Positions 1 to 8,080 of a DNA stretch of 64,000 nt are shown piece after piece. The DNA comes from VXYL01 sp965116345. Its GTDB lineage: Bacteria > Pseudomonadota > Gammaproteobacteria > Pseudomonadales > Azotimanducaceae. Under the pieces are notes generated by a model. The model did not search any database and had not been told where the DNA came from. It worked only from the letters and a program-made list of their open reading frames with translations. The DNA lies in the NCBI GenBank assembly GCA_965116345.1, contig OZ220680.1, forward strand, positions 3,720,001 through 3,784,000. The letters run 5' to 3'. The translations under genes were made by a program, and so were the position numbers. Numbering within the stretch: the stretch's first letter is position 1; each line of letters starts with the position of its first letter.

Positions 1-56
1 GCCTGATCGCCAACGGTCCCCCGGCCCGACCGCTGGTTCAAGGGTAGCAGCCACCT

Positions 57-872
57 TTGCTTAGACTGCGTGTCGCCTCCGCGCTTGCGCTCGCGGTCGT
101 TGTGATCGCGGCCTGCATCTACCTGCCGGCACCGTGGCTGGCGGCGTTCTTTCTCCTGCTCGTGCTGGTCGCGGTGCGCGAATGGGCCAAGCTGTCGGGC
201 ATCGAGACGCGCGCGGGCTTCGTCGCCTACGCGGTGCTGATGGCGGCGGTGGTCGCCGGTCTTTGGCTCGCACCCCATGGGTGGCGACAGGGCTTTCTCC
301 ATGCCGTCGTGGTCTTGTGGATCGCGGCCATCGTCGTGGTCTGGAAATACCCCGCCAGTGGGCGCTTGTTCGCCTCGGTTCCGCGCATGGCGGGCATCGG
401 CATCTTCGTCATCCCGGGAACGTGGCTTGCCCTGGTGGAATTGGCGGTCCTAGGCGGCGGCAAGCTCGTCATCTGGTTCCTGGCCGCGGTGGCGGCGGCG
501 GACATCGGCGCCTACTTCGCGGGGCGCCGCTTCGGACGGACCAGACTCGCACCTTCGGTGAGCCCCGGAAAGACCCTGGAGGGTGTTTGGGGAGGCGGTG
601 TGGCCTCGCTCGGCTGGGGCGTCGTCGGCGCTTGGTATTTCGTCGGCGGACTTGGCGAGGTTGTACCCTGGCTGGGTGCGGTCGCCGTGATCTTCGGTGC
701 GGGCATTCTTGGTGACCTCTTCGAGAGCGCCTTCAAGCGCTCGCGGGGCGTCAAGGACTCGGGTGCGATCATGCCCGGTCACGGTGGCATCCTGGACCGG
801 GTCGATGCCGTGCTGGCTGCGGCGCCCGTGTTCGCCCTGATCGCCGGGGGACTGCCGGGACTTGGCTCTTGA
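57..872 (+). CDS. cdsA: phosphatidate cytidylyltransferase
   Basis: Makes CDP-diacylglycerol from phosphatidic acid and CTP in the inner membrane, the branch point of phospholipid synthesis. The protein (271 aa) is almost entirely hydrophobic, with about eight predicted membrane segments. The CdsA signature lies at about residues 224-250: SAFKR, then KDSG, then HGGILDRVD, including the metal-binding Asp pair. The start is TTG at 57: an in-frame TAG lies at 45-47, and the N-terminus LRLRVASALAL resembles other CdsA starts. In Gammaproteobacteria it follows uppS and precedes dxr; here dxr is missing and a repeat-bearing gap comes next. Confidence 0.95.
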   Translation: MLRLRVASALALAVVVIAACIYLPAPWLAAFFLLLVLVAVREWAKLSGIETRAGFVAYAVLMAAVVAGLWLAPHGWRQGFLHAVVVLWIAAIVVVWKYPASGRLFASVPRMAGIGIFVIPGTWLALVELAVLGGGKLVIWFLAAVAAADIGAYFAGRRFGRTRLAPSVSPGKTLEGVWGGGVASLGWGVVGAWYFVGGLGEVVPWLGAVAVIFGAGILGDLFESAFKRSRGVKDSGAIMPGHGGILDRVDAVLAAAPVFALIAGGLPGLGS

Positions 873-1236
873 AAACCCGATGGGGGTACGAGGGTGCGCG
901 GTCGCCCCAACGTCGTACACCCAAACCTGATCAGCCGCGACGGTCGTGGCGGGCAAGCTGGTATGATCCGGCACTGAACCCAAGCCCTCTCCGGTGGTCA
1001 AAGAAAGACCAACGGGGGTACCTCGGAATGACAACCCCAGTGTCGTTGCATGTTCGTTAGGGAAGGTCAAGGCCTTCCCTAACGCGGCACAGGGATGTGC
1101 CGCCAATTCAAGGACGCAAGGAGTTGAATTTGCACGCAAAAAAAAGACCGCGCTCTTGTTTTTGCGTTTCTGATCAAGCCAAGGATGGCTTGATCAGAGC
1201 ATTCTTAGCACCGATGCAGCGCGCTTAAGATCGTCG
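873..1236. other. intergenic region where dxr is expected
   Basis: A 364-base gap between cdsA and rseP. In most Gammaproteobacteria this position holds dxr (DXP reductoisomerase, about 1.2 kb). I see no homologous remnant in any frame of 873-1056; the short open frames there are composition artefacts. The right half is occupied by the composite palindromic repeat at 1057-1197. The gap therefore looks like a deletion or relocation site carrying a repeat. Confidence 0.8.
1057..1197 (+). repeat. composite palindrome element, copy A (five hairpins)
   Basis: Five consecutive perfect palindromes. Module 1: TTAGGGAAGG / CCTTCCCTAA at 1057-1082. Module 2: GCGGCACA / TGTGCCGC at 1084-1103 with loop GGGA. 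Module 3: AATTCAA / TTGAATT at 1105-1130. Module 4: ACGCAAAAA / TTTTTGCGT at 1134-1167. Module 5: CTGATCAAGCCA / TGGCTTGATCAG at 1170-1197 with loop AGGA. The same modules in the same order occur inverted at 25064-25209; a short version lies at 6663-6743. Module 4 (A-tract, stem, T-tract) could act as a bidirectional terminator, but that is inference. No coding capacity. Confidence 0.9.
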
Positions 1237-2586
1237 ATGGACTACCTGCACTACGCCTTCTTCCTGCTCGTCACGCTCGCCATCCTGGTGACCTTCCACG
1301 AGTGGGGGCACTTCGTCGTGGCGCGGCGCGCAGGTGTGCATGTGGTGCGTTTCGCCGTCGGTTTCGGTAAACCCATCGCGTCGCTGCGCGACAAACGGGG
1401 AACCGAGTTCTGCATCGGCGTCGTACCCTTGGGCGGGTACGTGCGCATGTACGATCGACGCGATCCGGATGCGCAACAGTCGGCGCCGGCCGATCCCTCG
1501 TTCGGAACCTCCTACGACGCCGTCAGCCCCTGGTGGCGCATCGCCATCGCGTTGGCCGGTCCGGGGGCGAACTTCGTCCTGGCGTTGATCGTCTACTGGT
1601 TGATCTCGGTGCTCGGCGTGAACGCCGCCGTGCCCCATGTGGGCATGGTTGCGGACGACAGTCCCGCTCAGCGTGCGGGGATCCGCGTAGGCGATGAAAT
1701 CGTCGCCGTGGACGGTGCCAAGATCGCGTCGTGGAACGACGTCGCCCTGGCGCTGGCCGGCCGGCTTGGCGAGACCGGCGTGATCGACATCGAGACCGCG
1801 CGGTCGGGCAGCCCACAGACCCACCACATCTCGGTGACGGACTGGTTGAGCGGCGTGACCGATCCCAACACCGTCGGCGAGTTGGGCATCGGCATCGAGC
1901 CGCTGGCGATCATCGGTGCCGTCATCGAAGGCGACCCCGCGATGCGGGGCGGCCTGCGCGCCTCCGACCAGGTGACCCATGTCGACGGGGAGTCGGTCGT
2001 ACTGTGGCGCGAACTGGTCGAACGAATCCGCGAGAGCCCGGACCAGCCGCTGCGGCTGACCGTGGAGCGGGATTCGGGTAGCGCGACCCTAACGGTTACG
2101 CCGAAGGAGAAGACGACGGAGGCGGGCGAGGTGATCGGCTATGTCGGCGCCCAGGTGGGCATGCCCACCCGGATGGTGCGGTACGGTGCGGTCGAAGGCA
2201 TTGGTCGGGCGGCAAGCGAGACCTGGGCGAAGACCCTGCTGACCGTCGACCTGGTGCGCAAGATGGTCACCGGCAGCGTCTCGCCGGCGAACCTGGCGGG
2301 ACCGCTGTCCATCGCGATCGTGACGGGCGAGGAGGCGCGTGCGGGGCTCGGCCGATTCCTGGGCATCCTGGCACTCCTGTCGATCAGCTTCGGTGTTCTC
2401 AACATGCTGCCGATTCCCGTGCTCGACGGCGGGCACGTGGTCTACTCGGCGGTGGAAATCATCCGCAGCAAACCCATATCGCTGCGCACACAGGCGGTGG
2501 CGTCACAGGTCGGCCTCGCCGTCGTGGTTGCCATCATGGTGTTCGTCTTCTACGTCGACATCACTCGCTGGTGGCCGGGGTCGTGA
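1237..2586 (+). CDS. rseP: site-2 intramembrane zinc metalloprotease RseP
   Basis: Membrane protease (449 aa) that cleaves anti-sigma factors in the envelope stress cascade. The zinc site HEWGH is at residues 21-25 in the first membrane segment, and the second metal ligand sits in the C-terminal motif LDGG (396-399). Between them are two periplasmic PDZ domains (about 110-200 and 200-290), as in E. coli RseP (450 aa). The ATG at 1237 gives the standard N-terminus; no strong ribosome site is visible. BamA follows after 49 bases, so envelope quality control and outer-membrane assembly are adjacent, as is usual. Confidence 0.95.
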   Translation: MDYLHYAFFLLVTLAILVTFHEWGHFVVARRAGVHVVRFAVGFGKPIASLRDKRGTEFCIGVVPLGGYVRMYDRRDPDAQQSAPADPSFGTSYDAVSPWWRIAIALAGPGANFVLALIVYWLISVLGVNAAVPHVGMVADDSPAQRAGIRVGDEIVAVDGAKIASWNDVALALAGRLGETGVIDIETARSGSPQTHHISVTDWLSGVTDPNTVGELGIGIEPLAIIGAVIEGDPAMRGGLRASDQVTHVDGESVVLWRELVERIRESPDQPLRLTVERDSGSATLTVTPKEKTTEAGEVIGYVGAQVGMPTRMVRYGAVEGIGRAASETWAKTLLTVDLVRKMVTGSVSPANLAGPLSIAIVTGEEARAGLGRFLGILALLSISFGVLNMLPIPVLDGGHVVYSAVEIIRSKPISLRTQAVASQVGLAVVVAIMVFVFYVDITRWWPGS

Positions 2587-2635
2587 CGCGACATTCGAGG
2601 TCGACAAGACGCATGGGCCATCGAAGGGGAAACGC

Positions 2636-5008
2636 ATGAACAGGTTGTTCCGAGTGGCTCTGCCGGCGCTGCTATGGATGCTCGTGGTCGGGACCCCGGC
2701 GTCCGCCCAGTCGCAGACGGAGCCGCCAACGGTCCAGCGGGGACAGTTCAGGGTCACCGACATTCAACTGCAGGGTCTGCAGCGGGTATCCGCGGGGACG
2801 GTATTCAACGTCATGCCCGTGAACGTCGGCGACCTCCTGGACACGGTGCAGATGCAGTCCTTGACGCGGCTGTTGTTTTCGTCGGGGTACTTCGACGACA
2901 TCACCCTGCTTCGGGACGGTGGCGTGCTGATCGTCCGCGTCGTCGAAAGACCCGCGATCGAGAGTATCGAGCTTGAAGGCAACAAGGCCTTGAAGAGCGA
3001 GGACCTGCTGCAGAGTCTCAGCGAATCGGGTCTGCGCGAGGGCGAGATCTTCAAACAGGCGACCCTCGAACACATCGGCATCCAGCTCGAGCGGACCTAC
3101 TTCGCCCAGGGTCGCTACGATGCGACCATCGAGACCGACGTCGCCAACCTTCCGCGCAACCGGGTGGCGATCCGCATCGACATCGACGAGGGTACGAGTT
3201 CCGGGGTCCGCCATCTCAACATCGTTGGCAACTCCGTGTTCACGCAGACGGAACTGCTCTCGCACCTCGAACTCAGCCACCCGACCTGGTTCTCGTTCAT
3301 CCAGGGCAACGACAAGTACTCGCGCGAGAAGATGCAGGGCGACCTCGAGACCTTGGAGTCGTACTACCAGGACCGCGGCTACGTGGAGTTCGACTCGCGC
3401 TCGGTGCAGGTCAGCGTCACGCCGGACAAGAAGGCGGTGTACATCACCGTCAACGTCCACGAAGGCGACCGCTACACGGTCGACAACGTCGAACTGGTGG
3501 GGGAAATCTCGGACGTCGATCCCGATCTGGTGGAACGCCTGTTCCTGGTGCGCAAGGGCGATTTGTTCAACGGCGCCGCGGTCACCGCCACCGAGGAGAG
3601 GATCGCCGCCGCGTTCGGCAACTCCGGCTATACCTTCGCCAATGCCAGCGGCGTGCCGGAGGTGAAGGAAAACGGCCTTGTCGACGTCAAGTTCGTCGTC
3701 GAATCGGGCAAACGCGCCTACGTCAGGCGGATCAGCTTCGCCGGCAATTCGGTTACCCGGGACCAGGTCCTGCGGCGCGAGATGCGCCAGATGGAGGGTG
3801 GCTGGGCTTCGAACCAGGCCATCGAGCGTTCCAAGGTGCGTCTCAACCAGCTCGGCTACTTCGAGCCGGAGTCGGTGAGCGTCGAGACCCTGCTGGTACC
3901 GGGTACGGACGACCAGGTGGACGTGGATTTCAACGTCGAAGAGATTCCCACGGGCAACATCAATGCCCAGTTGGCGTATGCGGACGGTCCGGGTCTCCTG
4001 CTCTCCCTGGGGTTCCGCCAGGAGAACCTCGCGGGCACGGGCAACCGCCTCGGCGCGTCGATCAGTTGGAGCGACTATCAGAAGGCCGCGAGCTTCGACT
4101 TCAACGATCCGTACTTCACGGCCGATGGCATCAGCCGGGGCTACAACCTCTACGTCCGCAAGACGAACTACTCGGCCATCAACATCGCCAGTTTCTCCAC
4201 CGACGCCTACGGCGGCGGCATCAACTTCGACTTCCCGGTGGGCGAGGAGCAGCGCCTGCAGTTTGGTCTGCTGGTGGAGCAAACGACGCTCACCCAAGGG
4301 ATCCTCGTGTCTTCCGAGATCGCCGACTTCGTCCAGCAGTCGGGCGAGGAGTTTCTGAACTTCAAGGCCCTTGGACTGTGGTCGAAGGCGACTCTCAACC
4401 ACCCCCTGTTCCCGACCGCGGGTGGCCGCTACCGACTAGGCGGGCTGGTGGCGGTTCCGGGCAGCGACCTGGAGTTCTATCGGCTGACCTACTCCGCCGA
4501 ACGGTACTTTCCGCTCGGCCGTGGGTTCGCTGTGGGCCTGCGCTCGGAACTCGGCTACGGGGGCGTCTACGGCAATTCCGAGACCTACCCGTTCTACGAA
4601 CACTTCTATGCGGGTGGATTCGGTTCCGTGCGCGGCTACGAGAAGAGCAGCCTAGGGCCGAGGGTTCAGGATACCCGCTTCGGCACGTCGGAGGGGCGGC
4701 CGTTTGGCGGCAACCTACTGGTCGAGGCGAGTGCCGAACTGGTATTCCCGCTGCCCTTCGGGGATCGTTTCCGCGGGATCCGTTCGGTCTACTTCATCGA
4801 TGCGGGGAACGTCTTCAACACCGAGTGTCCTGAGACGAGCCTGCTCTGTCTGGGTTTCGACGAGGGCGAACTCCGGGGTGCGACGGGGATCAGCGTGACC
4901 TGGCTGTCGCGCATGGGTCCGATGAATTTCGCGCTCTCGATGCCGATCAACGACCAGCCCAACGACGAGGTGGAACGCTTCGCCTTTGAACTGGGGTATA
5001 CCTTCTGA
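2636..5008 (+). CDS. bamA: outer membrane protein assembly factor BamA
   Basis: Central subunit of the BAM complex, which folds beta-barrel proteins into the outer membrane. The start is ATG 2636, preceded by GAAGGGGA; upstream in-frame codons belong to rseP in another frame and are excluded. The 790-aa product begins with a signal peptide (hydrophobic core LPALLWMLVVG, cleavage after ASA near residue 24). Five POTRA repeats follow to about residue 435 and then the Omp85 16-strand barrel, ending with the aromatic C-terminal signature (GYTF). The length matches the family (about 800 aa). Confidence 0.96.
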   Translation: MNRLFRVALPALLWMLVVGTPASAQSQTEPPTVQRGQFRVTDIQLQGLQRVSAGTVFNVMPVNVGDLLDTVQMQSLTRLLFSSGYFDDITLLRDGGVLIVRVVERPAIESIELEGNKALKSEDLLQSLSESGLREGEIFKQATLEHIGIQLERTYFAQGRYDATIETDVANLPRNRVAIRIDIDEGTSSGVRHLNIVGNSVFTQTELLSHLELSHPTWFSFIQGNDKYSREKMQGDLETLESYYQDRGYVEFDSRSVQVSVTPDKKAVYITVNVHEGDRYTVDNVELVGEISDVDPDLVERLFLVRKGDLFNGAAVTATEERIAAAFGNSGYTFANASGVPEVKENGLVDVKFVVESGKRAYVRRISFAGNSVTRDQVLRREMRQMEGGWASNQAIERSKVRLNQLGYFEPESVSVETLLVPGTDDQVDVDFNVEEIPTGNINAQLAYADGPGLLLSLGFRQENLAGTGNRLGASISWSDYQKAASFDFNDPYFTADGISRGYNLYVRKTNYSAINIASFSTDAYGGGINFDFPVGEEQRLQFGLLVEQTTLTQGILVSSEIADFVQQSGEEFLNFKALGLWSKATLNHPLFPTAGGRYRLGGLVAVPGSDLEFYRLTYSAERYFPLGRGFAVGLRSELGYGGVYGNSETYPFYEHFYAGGFGSVRGYEKSSLGPRVQDTRFGTSEGRPFGGNLLVEASAELVFPLPFGDRFRGIRSVYFIDAGNVFNTECPETSLLCLGFDEGELRGATGISVTWLSRMGPMNFALSMPINDQPNDEVERFAFELGYTF

Positions 5009-5081
5009 ACGCCCGTATAATACGCGCGCTCTGCCGCCGCCTAACGCAGCGAGCGTCGTACAAGCAACCGAGGTCTTGACC

Positions 5082-5606
5082 ATGAGATTTGTGAAACTGG
5101 GGTCCGCTGCCGTGATCGGGGTGTCGTTGGCATTGGCGCCGAACGTCGCCGCCCAACTGAAGGTCGCCGTTGTCGACGCGGAGACGGCGATCGGTCAGAC
5201 CGAGGAAGCGAAACAGTTCCTGGAAGTCGTGCAGCGGGAACTAGCGGCTGACCGCGAGACCCTCGAAACGCTGCAATCGGAGATGCAGGCACTTCAACAG
5301 CGGGTGACCGACGAGGGCGACGTCATGTCCGAGACCGAGAGGCGTGGCATCGCCAAGGAAATTGAGGACAAGCGACTCGATCTGGAGTTCAACGCCCAGA
5401 AGTACGAGAACGAAATACAGGCTCGCCAGACCGAGTTCCTGACTTCCATGAGCCCGAAGTTCCGCGCTGTGCTCAACGATCTCATCGAGATCGAACGCTA
5501 CGACTTCGTACTCCCTGCCCGAACCATCGTGTTCGCCAGCCCGCGGCACGACATCACCGCCAAGATCACCGAGAAGCTGAACGAGAAACACGCCGAAGGG
5601 GAATAG
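5082..5606 (+). CDS. skp: periplasmic chaperone Skp/OmpH
   Basis: Trimeric periplasmic chaperone that carries unfolded outer-membrane proteins towards BAM. ATG 5082 is chosen because it places a signal peptide (MRFVKLGSAAVIGV, cleavage after VAA) directly before the mature start QLKVAVVD, the typical OmpH first strand. The rest is a long amphipathic helical arm rich in Glu, Gln and Arg (about residues 45-130). 174 aa, close to E. coli Skp (161). A perfect TATAAT lies at 5016-5021 but has no convincing -35 at proper spacing, so a private promoter is only a possibility. Confidence 0.92.
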   Translation: MRFVKLGSAAVIGVSLALAPNVAAQLKVAVVDAETAIGQTEEAKQFLEVVQRELAADRETLETLQSEMQALQQRVTDEGDVMSETERRGIAKEIEDKRLDLEFNAQKYENEIQARQTEFLTSMSPKFRAVLNDLIEIERYDFVLPARTIVFASPRHDITAKITEKLNEKHAEGE

Positions 5607-5625
5607 CGCGGCAACAGGCGCGCGC

Positions 5626-6666
5626 GTGCCGACCATCGCGCAGATCGCCGCCGCCATCAAGGAGGCCGGCGCGGGCAGAGTCGACGTTCGCGGCGACGAC
5701 GCCATCGACATCGGCAGCCTCGGTCCCATCGATTCGGCCACCGAAGGCCAGATCACCCATCTCTCGGGGCAGGCATACCGCCAATTCCTGCCCACCACCA
5801 AGGCATCGGCTGTCCTCCTCAAGGAATCCGACGCGCCCGACTGCCCTTGTGTCGCGGTAGTCGTGCCCGACCCCTACCTGGCGTTCGCCGTCACCTCGCA
5901 GTTGTTCGACGACTCGCCCCGCCTGTGTCCCGGCATCGACGCCACGGCGGTGGTGGACACCACGGCGAGGGTCCACCGGAGCGCGGCCGTCGGCGCCTAT
6001 GCCAGCATCGCGGCCGACGCCATCATCGGCGCCGGGGTTCAGATCGGTGCGGGCGTGCGGGTAGGCGCAGGCACCGAAATCGGCGCCGGGTCGATCATCT
6101 ACCCAAATGTCACGCTCTATCACGGGGTGCGGATCGGCAAGCGCTGCGTGGTGCACAGCGGCGCCGTGATCGGCGCCGACGGCTTCGGCTTCACGCCGAA
6201 CCAACGCGGCGAGTGGCAGGCCATCGCGCAACTCGGTGGCGTGACCTTGGGAGACGACGTGAGCGTCGGCGCCTGCAGCACGATCGACCGCGGCGCGATC
6301 ACCGACACCGTCGTGCGCAACGGCGTGAAGATCGACAACCAGGTGCAGATCGGCCACAACTGCGACATCGGCGAACACACCCTGATCTGCGGTCGCGTGG
6401 GTATCGTCGGCAGCACGCGAATCGGCCGGCATTGCGTATTCGCCGGGGGGGCGGGTGTCGCCGGTGAGCACCCGGTGACCATCTGCGACAACGTCCAGGT
6501 CTCTGCCGTCACCACCATCACCCGCTCCATCGACCGTCCGGGTGTCTATTCGGGTGCCGTTTTGCATAATACGGCGCAGCGGTGGAGGCGGAACGCCCTG
6601 CGTTTCGCTCAGCTGGACGACATCGCCAAGCGACTGGCGCGTCTTGAACGGCAACGCCGCCGCTAG
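5626..6666 (+). CDS. lpxD: UDP-3-O-(3-hydroxyacyl)glucosamine N-acyltransferase
   Basis: Third step of lipid A synthesis: transfers a second 3-hydroxyacyl chain from ACP to the 2-amino group of UDP-3-O-acylglucosamine. GTG 5626 starts it, 19 bases after skp. The 346-aa protein has the N-terminal uridine-binding domain (1-100) and then a long left-handed beta-helix of hexapeptide repeats (about 105-290). The catalytic His is in the QIGHNCDIG segment. The stop codon TAG at 6664-6666 is the beginning of a palindromic repeat (CTAGGGAAGG), so the element's edge supplies the end of this gene. Confidence 0.95.
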   Translation: MPTIAQIAAAIKEAGAGRVDVRGDDAIDIGSLGPIDSATEGQITHLSGQAYRQFLPTTKASAVLLKESDAPDCPCVAVVVPDPYLAFAVTSQLFDDSPRLCPGIDATAVVDTTARVHRSAAVGAYASIAADAIIGAGVQIGAGVRVGAGTEIGAGSIIYPNVTLYHGVRIGKRCVVHSGAVIGADGFGFTPNQRGEWQAIAQLGGVTLGDDVSVGACSTIDRGAITDTVVRNGVKIDNQVQIGHNCDIGEHTLICGRVGIVGSTRIGRHCVFAGGAGVAGEHPVTICDNVQVSAVTTITRSIDRPGVYSGAVLHNTAQRWRRNALRFAQLDDIAKRLARLERQRRR

Positions 6667-6743
6667 GGAAGGTCTGATTAAGACCTTCGCTAGCGCGGCA
6701 CAAGGATGTGCTCCTGATCAAGCCCATGGACGGGCTTTGTCAG
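6663..6743 (+). repeat. composite palindrome element, copy C (short form)
   Basis: Module 1 is CTAGGGAAGGTCT (6663-6675), loop GATTA, AGACCTTCGCTAG (6681-6693) with one mismatch. Module 2 follows (GCGGCACA AGGA TGTGC). Module 5 is CTGATCAAGCCC (6714-6725) against GGGCTTTGTCAG (6732-6743). Modules 3 and 4 of the long copies are missing, so this is an internally deleted or simpler form. In module 5 the inner pair A-T of the other copies is C-G here, a compensated change. It fills most of the 174-base gap between lpxD and fabZ-lpxA. Confidence 0.85.
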
Positions 6744-6840
6744 AGGATACGTAACTGCCCGACGGTGGCTTCTGACCCAGCCACAGCGTCTTGATCAAGC
6801 CGCAGCGTAGGCAGCGCGCCAAGGAAACCAAGGAAATATT

Positions 6841-8070
6841 GTGCAACTCGACATCGACGAGATTCTGGAATACCTGCCGCACCGGTACCCGTTCCTACTG
6901 CTCGACCGGGTGGACGAGGTGGTTCCGGGAGAGCGCATCGTCGGGCGCAAGAACGTCTCCGCCAACGAGCCCTACCTGCAGGGACACTTCCCGGGCAACC
7001 CCATCGTGCCCGGCGTGCTGATCGTCGAGGCCTTGGCACAGTTGTGCTGCATCCTCGCGTTGAAGACTCGTGGTCGGACATCGAAGCAGGGGGTCCTGCA
7101 CTACCTGGCCGGCGTCGACGACGCGCGCTTCAAGCGTCCCGTTCGCCCAGGGGATGTGCTGGAACTCCATGGCAAGATCCTGAGCGAACGCCGTCAGCTC
7201 ATGCGATTCGAATGCCAGGCCCTGGTCGACGGCGAACTGGCCTGTTCCGTCAAGCTCATGTGCGTCGAGCGCAAGGCCACGCGCCTGATCGATGAACGCG
7301 CCACCGTGGACCCGAACGCCGAACTCGGCGAAAACGTCTCGGTTGGTCCGTGGACGATCATCGGTCCCGACGTGGTGATCGGCGACGACTGCGAGATCTG
7401 TCCCCACGTGGTGCTGCGCGGCCCGACGGTACTCGGCCGCAACAACAAGATCTACCAGTACTCGACGGTGGGGGAGGGCTCGCCCGCCTTCGCCTACAAG
7501 GGCGAACCGACCACGCTCACCATCGGCGACAACAACATCATCCGCGAAGGCGTCACCATCCACCGGGGTCTTGCCACGGACCGTAGCAGCACGGTCATCG
7601 GCAACGACAACCTGTTCATGGCCTACGTCCACATCGGCCACGACTGCGTACTCGGCGACCGCATCGTCATGGCCAACAACGCCTCCGTCGCGGGCCACGT
7701 TACGGTGGGCGACGAGGCCGTGCTCTCCGGCTACGTCGGTGTGCCGCAGTTTCGCAGCATCGGCGCGTATTCCTTCGTCAGCGCCATGTCGCTAGTCACC
7801 AAGGACGTTCCCGCCTACGTCGCCGTCGACGGCAACCCCGCGGGCGCGGTGGGCCTCAACGGCGAACGCCTGCGGCGCCTAGCCCTGGACGACGGCGTCA
7901 AGAAAGCGTTGCAGGACGCCTACAACACCGTCTACCGACGGGGTCTGACCCTCAAGGAAGCTCTCGAGGAACTACGGGAGCAAGCCGCGGCGATCCCCGA
8001 GGTGGGCAACTTCGTGGAGTCCATCGAACGCTCCGAGCACGGCATCATTCGCGCGCGACGCCGGCAGTAG
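6841..8070 (+). CDS. FabZ-LpxA fusion (3-hydroxyacyl-ACP dehydratase / UDP-GlcNAc O-acyltransferase)
   Basis: One uninterrupted 409-aa frame encodes two enzymes that compete for the same substrate, 3-hydroxyacyl-ACP. Residues 1-147 are a complete FabZ hot-dog domain with catalytic His49 (GHFPGNP) and Glu63. Residues 149-409 are a complete LpxA beta-helix with His264 and the catalytic His267 (VHIGHDC), plus the C-terminal helical domain. FabZ normally ends where residue 145 lies and LpxA normally begins with Met at residue 149, here CTG Leu (7285), so there is no added linker and no stop codon. An AAGG lies about 9 bases before that CTG, so separate initiation is conceivable but unlikely. GTG 6841 is the start. 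lpxB follows after 10 bases. Confidence 0.93.
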   Translation: MQLDIDEILEYLPHRYPFLLLDRVDEVVPGERIVGRKNVSANEPYLQGHFPGNPIVPGVLIVEALAQLCCILALKTRGRTSKQGVLHYLAGVDDARFKRPVRPGDVLELHGKILSERRQLMRFECQALVDGELACSVKLMCVERKATRLIDERATVDPNAELGENVSVGPWTIIGPDVVIGDDCEICPHVVLRGPTVLGRNNKIYQYSTVGEGSPAFAYKGEPTTLTIGDNNIIREGVTIHRGLATDRSSTVIGNDNLFMAYVHIGHDCVLGDRIVMANNASVAGHVTVGDEAVLSGYVGVPQFRSIGAYSFVSAMSLVTKDVPAYVAVDGNPAGAVGLNGERLRRLALDDGVKKALQDAYNTVYRRGLTLKEALEELREQAAAIPEVGNFVESIERSEHGIIRARRRQ

Positions 8071-8080
8071 GCGTGCCGTC

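Noticed and set aside
1..64. Tail of an upstream gene (uppS?) reading ...PGPTAGSRVAATFA before or across the cdsA start
   Set aside because: Position fits uppS, but about 20 residues without a family motif are too little to support it.
1134..1167. Module 4 of the composite repeat as a plain rho-independent terminator of cdsA
   Set aside because: A and T tracts are part of the palindrome and recur elsewhere as repeat; terminator activity is possible but not the best description.
2672..4402. 576-aa open frame antisense to bamA
   Set aside because: GC-rich codon bias leaves the antisense frame open; no family motif, and bamA is certain.
5016..5021. TATAAT as a skp promoter
   Set aside because: No -35 box at 16-18 bases; the only TTGAAC is 24 bases away.
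7285..7287. Separate LpxA translation from CTG
   Set aside because: CTG is a rare start and there is no stop codon for FabZ nearby; fusion is the simpler reading.
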